From Thinopyrum elongatum (Eukaryota; Streptophyta; Magnoliopsida; Poales; Poaceae), in contig CM022297.1 of NCBI GenBank assembly GCA_011799875.1, positions 443,907,292 through 443,971,291 of the forward strand: 64,000 nt of DNA, in the 5' to 3' direction. Both the position numbers and the translations under genes were made by a program. This document shows, one piece after another, positions 54,420 through 64,000 of the stretch (its first letter is position 1; each line of letters begins with the position of its first letter). Below the pieces are notes generated by a model that was given only the letters and a program-made list of their open reading frames with translations, was not told where the DNA came from and made no database searches.

Positions 54420-57400
54420 TGTAACACCCCGCGTGATTAGCAACAGTAATCACTTTGATAATGACATGTTAGCATGATCAACAGTGCATAATCATCATTA
54501 GCATCACATTGCATTTCAACTCCTAAGTCAAATTCAAGTTTAATGAGAGTGGAATATGAAAGTTGTCCAACAAGGAGCTAAAATGTCAGATAAATACCAA
54601 TATTCCAGAGGCTATTCTAAAATTGAAACCACATCATTGGAATTGGATAAGTGACTCGAACAACCTCAAACAGTGGATAAAGATAATATTAATAACCATT
54701 TATTAAATCTGAAATAAATATGGAATTATGTTTTGTCCAAACTATTTTAGGTGTTAAGGAATAATGCACTGGTATTTATGAACTAGGTCTCATGTTTACA
54801 AAAACCATTTTGAGGCCTAGCTGTTTACTAGATTGAGAAAGGAGAATAAAGAAAGGAAAAGAAACAGAAAAGGATAAAGGAGCAACCCCCCCCCCCCACG
54901 GCCCAACTGGGCCGAAGCCCAGCCGGCCGGCCCACCTGCGCCCCTGGCTATATGGCCCCCACCGAACCCTAGCCCCACCGACACCCCACTCCCCCCCCCC
55001 CCCCTCCCACTCGCCCCCCCCCCCGATCCAGAAACTGGATCGGCGCGCCGCGACACCTCGCGCCCCGCCGCGAGCCCCCGCCTCCCACCCGCCTGCCCTC
55101 GTCTCCGTCGCCGTCGTCCCCGTCGACCGCCCCGACCCCCCCCGCTTCCCGTCCCTACGATCACGGTGAGGCCCCAGGCCTCCCCCTCTATGCTCCCCCA
55201 CCTGCCCGCGCACCACGCCCCCGCGCGCGCCCGCCACGCCTGGCCACGCTCACCGCCCGCCCCTGCTCCTCGCCCCGCTCCGGTTCCCCTCACCCCGCTC
55301 TTCTCCTCCCCCCCCCCGGTGCTCTGCTGCAGCTGCTGCTACGCGCCCTCGCGCGCCCCCCCCCCCCCATGTCCTGCTCTACTGCTGCTGCCCTGCTAGG
55401 CCTCGCCTCCCTCGCTACCACTCGTCGGAGCCGCCCGTCGCGCCATCGCGCTCCGCGCGTCCCGTTCGCGCGCCCGAGCCTCACACCCGCCGCCCGCCTC
55501 TGCGTCCACCGCATCGCGCCGGCTCCCACTCCATGCCCGCCCCCTCACCTCTGACCCGCCCCCCACCCTTCACCCCGCCACGCCGCCTCCCTTGGCCTTG
55601 GCCGCCGGCGCCGGCGTGCGTCGGGCGTGCCCAGCGTCCCGGGGCCGCCCGCTCGGGCTGCGCCCACGCCCGCCCCGTGTGGCCGCATGGGCCACTGACG
55701 AGTGGGCCCCGCCCCTCTGGGCCTATACGGGCCCACCCCCAAAAATGTTTTAGAAAGAAAAATAAAAATAAATAATTAAATAATTAATTATTTTAGTTAA
55801 TTAATCCTGATTAGGTTAATCTAATTAACTAATTAGTGTTAATTAAACAGTATTAGTAATTAACTTAATTAAACCGCTGACATCAGCATGAGGTCATGCT
55901 GATGTCTCATCATCAACTGTTTCGGATAATGTTGAATTAAATAATTAATTAAATTTCAGAAATTATAAAAACTTTAGAAAATCATATCTTTTAAACCGTA
56001 ACTCCGATCAAAATATTTTATACATGAAACTTGCTCAGAACGACGATACGAACCCGGATACGCCCTCTGTATTCCCGTCAGCAGTCCGCAACTATAAGAA
56101 CGTTGAACAATTAGACCGATTTCGATAAATGAATAGTGTCCAACTTTAATTAAATAAACCCAATAAATTCCTAATTAACTAATCGTTTAGTTTAGGCAGT
56201 AGAACACCCCGGCATTCATTTAGGCATGTCATACATATTGTTTGCATTATTGCCTGATTTATTGTTTCTCTCCCCCTCCTTCTCCTCGATAGACGCCGAG
56301 ACTGACGTCGCTGCTTCGAGTACGACTACGCTACTGACGAGCAGCCCGTGACGACCTCCCTCTCTTGCCAGAGCAACCAGGCAAGCCCCCCCCCCTTGAG
56401 CATTCCAGATATCGCCCATTCTATTCTCCTGCTTGCATTAGATTTCGCTACTGTTAATGTATGCTCCTATTCTGATGCATAGCCTGCTGTTGTAACCGTT
56501 CTTGCTACTCTTACCTGCCTATGATAAACTGTTTAGTATAGGTTGGTGTGAACCATCTGTGACCCCACCACCTTACTTTTGTCGCCCCTGCTTGTTCATC
56601 GACGACTCGATCAACGTGATCGTCGATCAGAGACAGACGCCTCACTTCAACCCCCCCTTAGTTGTACGACTCTGCGTAGTATCTATCGAGTGCCGAGGGT
56701 GATACCTCGTAACGCACTCCTGATGAATACTCTGCAGCATAGCTGTACAGTCGTGGTCATCGAGGGTGATTCCTCCTTCTCCATGTCCGATAGGACTCTG
56801 TCGTGCAACCCCTCAGTTTGAACCTCGAGGTGATACCTCATACGTTCACCCTGATGAATATGACCACACGGTTACTTACCTTTTTCACAGGCGGGTCCAC
56901 CCTGGTGGGTACCCGCGGGGGATCTATGATTTCGGGTGTGCCGGAAGGGCACTCGAGTGTGACATTGTGGCGGAGCATCAAGACTCTGATTGTCTCCGCT
57001 TGATACTAATTGAGCCTATTGGATTTGGGTGTGTGATCTGAGTGGGTCGACGTGCCCTATACGCACTACCACCACGCGGGATAATGGTTATGGGGCCCTC
57101 TGCGATGTACGTTTCGCCGAAAGCTTATCAGACGTCACGATCACCGTGCGGGCTGATCGTCGGGATTGGGCTGGATACTTCACTGGCGAGTTCAGTGTCG
57201 CGCCTGCACCCCGGCCAGCCACGCAACGCGCAGGGTGCCCAGGGCATGGCCCGAGACCCCTGGGTCATAGGTTAGTCCGGCGTGCTGACCTCTCTTGCTG
57301 AGCCTAGGTAGAGCGCTGCTTCGTGGTTAATCTTCCGAGGACGCATTACCCATCAAGTATGTCCGGCCAGAGTTGATCGAGCGTGTTGGGTAACAGTAGT

Positions 57401-58208
57401 GCACCCTGTCAGGATGAATCTTCTATCGATAGCCGGTCCTACGGTAAAGGACGCTCAGTTTGTGTATCCCGATCTACTACTTAAACTGGATACTTGTTAC
57501 TTAATTGAAGCTTCGATTACTTTCTCGCTGGGGAGTCGAGGAAGGATCTTTGAGCTGTACTTCAAACATGTTTGCTAAATAAAATGCTATTCTACTTTCT
57601 TCTACTGCTGCAAGATGATGCTTTGAGAAGATGTTTGAAGATGCTAGTCTTCGATAGGACTAGGCCTTTCTCTCTATTCTGGCATTTCTGCAGCCCAGTC
57701 CACATCATACAGCCTTTTCTCCATTGATAATGTTGCATATGTAGTATAGATCCTTGCTTGCTGAGTACTTCGGATGAGTACTCACGGTTGCTTATTTTCT
57801 CTTTCCCCCATATACCCCACCTTGATGATCACCAGACGATGGAGTCCAGGAGCCAGACGCCACCACCGGAGCCTACTACCAGGCGGGTCAGAGGGACTAC
57901 TACTACTGGATCGAGCCAGCTGACCAGGAGTAGGATCGGAGGCTCCCAGGCAGGAGGCCAACGCCTTTCGATCTAGTGTCGCGTTTGTGCTAGCCTTCTT
58001 AAGCAAAACTTGTCTAACTATGTCTGTACTCAGATATTATTTGTATGACTGACTATGTATTCGGATCTTCGGATCCCTGGTCTGTAATATTGTGGACCTT
58101 CGTTTATTTGTGTTTAGGTTTTGTTGTGATATCTTCCCGTGAGTCCCTGGGCTTGATCGTACACGTTTGCGTGTATGACTAGTGTACGATTGAACCGGGG
58201 GCGTCACA
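54420..58208 (+). repeat. 5' LTR of Tekay-2 copy B (3.79 kb)
   Basis: Runs TGTAACACCCC ... GGGGCGTCACA. The GC-rich part with C homopolymers is at 54880-55740, an AT-rich stretch with ATTAATTA runs at 55760-55990, and the conserved downstream half from about 56000. The ORFs at 56502-57301 and 57758-57976 match LTR sequence elsewhere in the window and are not genes. Confidence 0.85.
57762..57784 (+). other. Conserved LTR hairpin, copy 4 (Tekay-2 copy B)
   Basis: TGAGTACT / AGTACTCA stem with TCGGATG loop, here on the plus strand. Confidence 0.6.
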
Positions 58209-58210
58209 AG

Positions 58211-58223
58211 TTTGATCAGAGCC
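58211..58223 (+). other. Primer binding site, initiator tRNA-Met (imperfect)
   Basis: TTTGATCAGAGCC two bases after the LTR end, a one- or two-base-altered version of the perfect TGGTATCAGAGCC in Tekay-1. The differences look like read errors. 58224-58595 is leader without an ORF. Confidence 0.7.
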
Positions 58224-58595
58224 GACTGCCTGTAGGAAGCCCCCCCTCCAAATTCCTTTGCCGAAGTTGAGTCTAGAAACCGAGAAACTAATTACTAACT
58301 TGCTGTGTGGCTTACGGGCCCACGTCGCCACTGGGTGGTATTAGGATCTTTTATTCCTCGTCATACTCTGGGACTCTAATATCTCTTCTATTCGGGTTAA
58401 ATAAATTTTACTAACGCCGACACTAGGATCTCTTAATCCCGTCTACCCGGAGAGAGCTGGATATCTGTGCAATTTCCCTGCCGTTGATCTGATTAGTCTG
58501 ATAATCATTTTCCTTTCCATTTTTGTCTAACCTTTCTCTCTGAGTTGTGTTAAAATTCTCATGTCATTTGACAAATCTGTTTCCTCTATTTTCAG

Positions 58596-59360
58596 ATGGA
58601 CCGTTTGTTTCCACCGCGTCCTACGCCACAGCTTGTGCTTCGCACTTGGGCTCGTGATGCCCCTGGTTTCCACTGTCCTGATCGCTCTCATGACCAGACT
58701 TGGCTACCGCTGGTACCCTGAGTACATGGTTTACGAGGATTACCGCGAGTTTATCGGAGCAGTACCATGCTGATGTTCGTATCTTGATCGGCAGAATGAC
58801 TCAGACACCGAGCTGCACCTTTTCACGGTATCGGCGTGACGATTGAGATGGCAGTACATGATGCCGCCTACTCTGCTGTCGCACGTCTTCGAGGACAGTT
58901 CAGTGATATCTTGGATGACTCTGAGTTCCGATACATTCCGTATGCCCCTGCTGGAGATGCTACCGGATACACACAGCCATCTGTGCCCCGTTCGAGCCTC
59001 GCCGATATGACCACCGCGTTCTGATTCAGTGCACTCAGGCTCTGTATCGCACTGTTCGGGCTCTCGCCGTCGAGTTGTTGCCACTCGCACGTCTCTACGA
59101 TGCTATGACGCAGTTGATGCCCGCTGTTCGTGCATGGATACATCCGAGCACATCCTTACCCGCGCAGGACTCAGATGTATGCTGGTATTGACTGGCCTGC
59201 TGTTGGAGGTCACACCACCTACACGTGGACCTCTTCTTATAGTTCGAGACCGGTTCTGCATCAGAGTGCACATGGAGCACAGGATCCTTCCGCGACGAAT
59301 ATTCGTCGTCCGCACTCGCAGTTACCCCGTTACAGTGGTTTTCTCTCGACGTTGATGTAG
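58596..59360 (+). CDS. Extra ORF between primer site and gag (about 255 codons), unknown protein
   Basis: The ATG at 58596 follows directly on TTTCCTCTATTTTCAG, a good 3' splice site. The TAG is at 59358-59360, 240 bases before gag. Pieces in successive frames read MDRLFPPRPTPQLVLRTWAR, RWYPEYMVYEDYREF, HDAAYSAVARLRGQFSDIL, DDSEFRYIPYAPAGDATGY, PRSSLADMTT, then YAGIDWPAVGGHTTYTWTSS and a basic tail RRPHSQLPRYSGF. Copy A preserves the same landmarks, and Tekay-1 keeps part of the 3' end. Frame breaks are single-base and probably sequencing errors. It has no gag, protease or envelope motif and no membrane segment. Some Ty3/gypsy lineages (Ogre/Tat) have a pre-gag ORF of unknown role; I do not know of one as standard in Tekay. 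Confidence 0.55.
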
Positions 59361-59600
59361 CCTTTGCTATGTCTCGTTGTGTATCCCCTTACCGCGTGCC
59401 TGCGCGCCGCCTAGTATTTCTAGCTTTTAATTGCGCTGTTATGCTGTCCAAATGTACCCGCTTGTGTATGGATCTGTATGTCTTAATCGACACTGTTATG
59501 TATCTATTACACTGCTTAAAGTATTGTCGTGTTACGTCATACTTGTCCTAAACACTCGCAATTGCTTTTACTAAGCTACCCCCTGTTGATACGAAGCAGG

Positions 59601-60560
59601 ATGGTTAGACCAGGTGGTCGTGGTCGTGGGTCGGGCCCCTGAACGTCCACCACCGCCAGACTATATGGCAGCTATGATGCAACAGTTCGAGCTTAACCGC
59701 CAGTTCATGGTTGGAATCATGGCTCAGTTTCCGCATCAGAACAACCAGAACCAGAACCCAGCTTCAATAACTTTGACAGAATTTACGCGACTCAACCCAA
59801 CGCAGTTTCGCAACTCTGACAAGCCCCTGGATGCCGATGACTGGCTCCGCGACATCACTCACGAGATGGAGTCTGCTAATGTCGCCCCCGCCAACTTTGT
59901 CACCTTCGCGGCCTTTTTCTTAAGGGCCCCGCTGCTCAATGGTGGGACACACACAAGCGTACTCTGCCTGTTGGAACAGTCATCACACTGGTATGAGTTC
60001 CAGGCTGCTTTCCGTACACGTTCACTCCCTCAAGCAATTGGAACGCATGAAGACCCAGTTCCGTAACCTCACCCAGGGCAATAAAACCGTCGAAGCTATC
60101 AGCGGGAATTTCTTGATCTCTCCCGCTATGCTGAAGAAGACATCGCCACAGATGCTCGCAGACAGGAGAAGTTCCGTAATGGACTACACCCTGACCTCAA
60201 GCTGCACTAGCTGCTCAAGACATCAAGACTTCTCAACTCTAGTGAACAAGGCTATTCTCTTGAGAACCGCTCAGATGGAACACAAGGACCGCAGAAGCGC
60301 TATCGTATGCTGGCTCTCTTCGGGCTCAGCACCGAAAGCGTAGAGTTTGGATTCCCAACAACGCTTTCGTCCCAATACCTCTGCGCCAAAGAACAATGCT
60401 GCACCACGTCTGCCTCCTCCACCCCGAGACCGTCAAAGGCTCAAGCTATTCAGAACAATGCCCCTCTTCGTCCTGAAGATGGTTTGTGTTTCAAGTGCCG
60501 CAAACCAGGCCACCAGCTAAGACTGCCGCCAACTCAAATCATTAGTTTTTCCTCGTGCTG
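59601..60560 (+). pseudogene. gag of Tekay-2 copy B (broken by indels)
   Basis: The ATG at 59601 begins a Gly/Arg-rich segment. An open stretch to 59930 reads DYMAAMMQQFELNRQFMVGI, then LTEFTRLNPTQFRNSDKPLD, DDWLRDITHEMESANVAPAN and FAAFFL, the retrotransposon capsid domain. A base loss near 59925 shifts the frame, with more shifts after 60060. The zinc knuckle is at 60487-60520 (CFKCRKPGHQ, last Cys displaced by an indel). The role is the structural protein that binds and packages element RNA. Protease follows directly, so gag and pol were probably one long ORF. Confidence 0.75.
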
Positions 60561-60689
60561 GCCGTGGATATGTGCCGTGGCAACAATCAGAACCCGCACC
60601 TATAATAACTGGGTCTGCTTCACGTGGTCGTGGTCAGGCTTACAACATTGACATTGAAGAAGTCCAGGATCAACCTGCTACTGTGATGG

Positions 60690-63600
60690 GTACCTTCTGT
60701 TGACTCAGTACCTGCTTCTTTATTATTTGATTCGGAGCATCGCATTCATTCATGTCTGAAGCATTTGCATTATCTCATGACATTGCATTCGAAAAGATAA
60801 CCTGCCAATGTTGTCCATACCCCTGGAGGCCAATGTCAAACCACTATGATGGCACATAATGTCCCTGTTGAAATCGAGGAATTTGAATTCCTAGCTTCCC
60901 CTATTATCCTGAAGTCTTCCACCATAGACCTCATACTCGGAATGGATTGGTTGAAAGCTCACATTGCTTCGATCAATTGTGCTACTAAAGTTATCCAACT
61001 TCTTCACCCCTCCGATGAGATAGTGAACTATACCGCCCGCATTACTCGAGACGCTGAAGCTCAGGTATATGTTATGAATGCTTTGAACGCCTCACTCTGG
61101 AAGGGATCGAGAACGTTCCGTCGTTCGAGATTTTCCAGACGTCTTTCCAAAGAACTTCCAGAATACCCCCGGCTAGAGTGTCGAGTTTGTCATCGACTTG
61201 AAGCCTGGCACCGTTCCTATTGCCAAGCGACCTTATAAGATGCCTCCGCATCACACTTCTGACTTAAGGAAAAATCGACAAGTCACTTAAGAGTGGTTTC
61301 ACATCCGCCCCAGTTCCTCTGCTTGGGGAGCACCTTCACTCTTCGTTAAGAGAAGGATGGAACTAACCGAGGTTCAGGTTATTACCGGCCCATTAACCAA
61401 GCCACATCCAGAATAAATACCACTGCCCCGTATCAATGATCTTTATGATCAACTTGCCGGATCATCGGTGTTCTCTAAACTCGACCTGAGGTTGGGTTAT
61501 CACCAGATCCGTGTCGTGAAGAGGACATTCCCAAGACTGCATTCGTCACTCGTTATGGTCCTATGAATACACCGTCATGTCATTTGGCCTAACGAATGCT
61601 CCAGCTACATTCTCCCGCCTGATGAATTATATATTCATGGATTACCCTCGACAAATTCGTCGTGGTATATCTAGATGATATTCTGGTCTATTCTAAGAAT
61701 AAGAGGAACATGCTGAACATCTCCGCCTTGTTCTAGAAAGGCTCCGAGAACACCAGTTGTAGGCCAATGATTCCAAATGCGAATTTTGGCTTCCTGAAGT
61801 AACTTACCTTGGACATGTGATTTCCAAGGATGGGATTGCTGTTAACCCCGAACGAGTTCAGGCTATTCTCGACTGGACTCCCCAAAGAATGTTAAGCAAG
61901 TCAGAAGTTTTCTCGACTCGCTAGTTATTGCCGTCGATTCGTTGAGAACTTTTCCAAGATTGCAAAAACCATTGACATATCTGCTCACAAAGGTGTTAAT
62001 TTGAGTGGACAGAAAAATGTCAGAAAGCTTTCAGACACTAAAGATAAATTGACATCTGCCCCAGTTACTACACCCCCGGATTCCCAAAATGATTTCGTGA
62101 TTACTGTGATGCATCTCGTCAAGGATTAGCTGTGTCCTAATCAAGAGCGCAAAGTGATTGCTTATGCCTCCCGACAATTGCGTCCTCATGAAGAAAATTA
62201 TCCCGTGCTGATCTTGAACTTTCTGCGGTTATCTATGCCTTGACGCTATGGCGACATTACCTTCTCGGTAACCATTGCGAGATATACACGGATCACCAAA
62301 GCTTGAAGTATTTATATACCAACCAGATCTGAACCTTCGTCAACAAAGATGGCTCGAAACATTGCCGATTATGATATGAATATTTCTTATACCCCGGCAA
62401 GGCTAATGTAATGGCCGATGCTTGAGTCGCAAGTCCTATAGCAACAATCTTATGGTTCAAGAAACACAACCTCTTCTCCATGAGAGCTTTGCAAATTGAA
62501 CCTCCATATTGTTCCACAGGGTTATCTCAATACCCTGGTTTTCGAACCAGATTTAGAACCGGCATAAGGTTATGCAAGGTATGACACTGAAGTTGAAAAG
62601 ATCAAGCGATACCCGAGAGAGGAAAGCCTCGGAATTCCATCTTGATGCAGTGGGTCCTATTTTTCCACGCCGTCTCTTCGTACCCAAGTTCAAGAATGAG
62701 AGGAAAACGTTATGAAGGAAGCTCATGACACTCCCTTGTCTATTCACCCTGGTAGCACAAAGGTACCGTGACATTTGTCAAAGATTCTGGTGGCCTAATA
62801 TGAAGCGAGACATTGCTCGTTATGTTTCTGAGTGTGACGTTTGCCGCCGCGTTAAAGCTCAACATCAAAGGCCCGCAGGAACTCTGCAACCCCTGGAAAT
62901 TCCTGAATGGAATGGGACAAGGTCCAAATGGATTTCATTACTGGTTTTCCCAGATCTCAGAAGGGTCATGATGCATTTTTTCGTCATTGACCGATTCTCC
63001 AAGGTTGCTCACTTTTCTGCCTGTTTAAAGAGACAATCACTGCTAGCCAGTTAGCAGACTTGTATGTTTCCCGGATTGTGTCACTCCACGGTGTTCCGTT
63101 GGGAGATCAGTTCTGATCGTGGCAGCCTCTTCACCTCCAGATTCTGAATAGTTTCCAAGAAGCTATGGAACTCATCTGTCTTTCACACCGCTTTTCATCC
63201 TCAGTCACAGGGTCAAGTTGAACGAGTTAATCAAGTGCTCGAAGATATGCTTCGAGCTTGCGTCATCTCCTTCGGTAGAAATGGGAGGAATCTCTCCCGT
63301 ATGCCAATTCTCTTACAACAATAGCTTCAAGCTAGTCTGAAGATGGCACCGTTTGAAGTTCTATACGGTCGTAAGTGTCGAACCCCCTCTGAATTGGTCA
63401 GAAACTGGGGAACGCTCACTCGTCGGACCGGACATTATTCGGCAAGCTGAAGAACAAGTCCGCATGTTCGTGAACATTTGAAAGCTGCTCAGTCCTCGTC
63501 AGAAGAGCAACTATGACCGAAAGCACCAGGAAATAGTCTATCAACCTGGCGAGCAAGCTTACCCTCGCGTCACTCCTCCGTTGAAAGGCACCATCGTTTC

Positions 63601-63984
63601 GGAATCAAAGGCAAGTTAGCCCCTCGCTACATTGGCCCGTTCCTATTCTTGCCCGTCGAGGAGAATTGGCATATCATTGGAATTGCCGCCAATCTTTCAC
63701 AAGTACTGATGTCTTTCATGTTCCCAACTCCGTCGCTGCTTCAAGGATCTTATTCGGCTTGGATCATGAAGTGCTTGATTACGGAAGATCTGTCATATCC
63801 AGAATATCCCATCCGTTTCTTGATCAAGCTGAGCGTCGAACACGTCAAAAGTCAATCAAGTTCCTCAAGTTCAGTGGTCAAATCATTCTGTGAAGATGAA
63901 GCCACTTGGAACGCGAGGATCGTCTTTGCAAGAATACCCCTCTTTCTTTCAGTCTTCCTCTTATTCTCGGGACGAGAATTCTAA
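60690..63984 (+). pseudogene. pol of Tekay-2 copy B: protease, RT, RNase H, integrase, chromodomain (broken by indels)
   Basis: Protease DSGAS region near 60730 (one base missing). A clean stretch at 60846-61080 reads EEFEFLASPIILKSSTIDLI, GMDWLKAHIASINCATKVIQ, the protease end. Reverse transcriptase spans about 61300-61990, with VYLDDILVY intact at 61665-61691. RNase H at about 62090-62300 is followed by the ADA-x-SRKS linker near 62420. Integrase zinc finger residues are in YVSECDVCRRVKAQHQRPAG near 62830-62880. The core is at 62930-63240, with SQGQVERVNQ at 63208. The chromodomain lies about 63830-63985. All domains are in the order expected of a chromovirus and align with Tekay-1 pol. Frames shift every few hundred bases. 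Confidence 0.85.
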
Positions 63985-63997
63985 TAGATGAGGATGT

Positions 63998-64000
63998 TGT
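63998..64000 (+). repeat. First bases of copy B 3' LTR
   Basis: TGT following the purine-rich GATGAGGATGT. In copy A the same position reads on into TGTAACACC. The LTR continues beyond the window. Confidence 0.6.

Larger units (their letters stand above)
54420..64000 (+). mobile_element. Tekay-2 copy B: nearly complete chromovirus, plus strand
   Basis: LTR 54420-58208, Met primer site, extra ORF, gag, protease, reverse transcriptase, RNase H, integrase and chromodomain. The next LTR's first three bases are at 63998-64000. CTTAG precedes the 5' LTR (54415-54419). Internal length is 5.79 kb and LTR 3.79 kb, close to Tekay-1 without its duplication. Single-base indels are frequent, so open frames are short. 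Confidence 0.85.

Noticed and set aside
56502..57976. Chain of plus-strand ORFs upstream of Tekay-2 copy B
   Set aside because: They are LTR sequence, also present in minus orientation at 42210-43605; translation frames are accidental.
1..64000. A wholly new defence or gene-cluster system
   Set aside because: Everything recognisable belongs to known transposable-element classes or their cargo; the unusual joins are better explained by assembly error.

Overview
The window is plant nuclear DNA, almost certainly from a Triticeae grass (wheat, goatgrass or barley group). It is a stack of nested transposable elements with no convincing single-copy host gene. The indicators are a Sabrina-like Athila-lineage retroelement with a tRNA-Asp primer site, an Angela/WIS/BARE1-like Copia LTR, two CACTA elements, Mutator-like elements (MULEs), and Tekay/Del-type chromoviruses with roughly 4 kb LTRs and initiator-Met primer sites. 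Family names are recalled by resemblance; no database was searched.

Layout. 1-10536: minus-strand Tekay/Del chromovirus (Tekay-1) with a partial 3' LTR, a pol gene carrying three nonsense codons, an internal deletion that removed gag and protease, a Met primer site, and a 5' LTR whose promoter-distal 2.35 kb is present twice in tandem. 10537-about 13173: unassigned intergenic DNA. About 13174-17808: left part of a MULE with a plus-strand plant-mobile-domain (PMD) gene facing a minus-strand mudrA transposase, both decayed. 17809-24372: Sabrina-like element (LTR, primer site, two unusual acidic ORFs), itself hit by a 2.3 kb non-autonomous MULE with a perfect 9-bp target duplication. 24373-29903: minus-strand Athila-type element (3' LTR, polypurine tract, coiled-coil ORF, RNase H-integrase). 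29904-39561: minus-strand Copia LTR split by an 8.03 kb CACTA (CACTA-1) with matching TIRs and a TGC target duplication. CACTA-1 holds a candidate spliced gene and a four-copy tandem array. 39562-41973: left part of a second CACTA-like element (CACTA-2) with a B3-like gene fragment. 41974-64000: a second Tekay family (Tekay-2) in three pieces: a clean minus-oriented LTR part, a noisy plus-oriented copy A (44587-52036), then 25 Ns, 2.36 kb of other sequence, and a noisy plus-oriented copy B (54420-64000).

Two points matter most. First, 44587-64000 looks like uncorrected long-read gap filling. Copies A and B differ mostly by single-base indels, there is a strand switch inside the LTR at about 44586, and reversing the block 44587-52036 would restore a continuous LTR. 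Broken frames there should not be read as biology. Second, Tekay-2 carries an extra ORF of about 255 codons between the primer site and gag, preceded by a splice-acceptor-like tract. I do not recognise it.

I saw no tRNA or rRNA gene, CRISPR array or prokaryotic feature.
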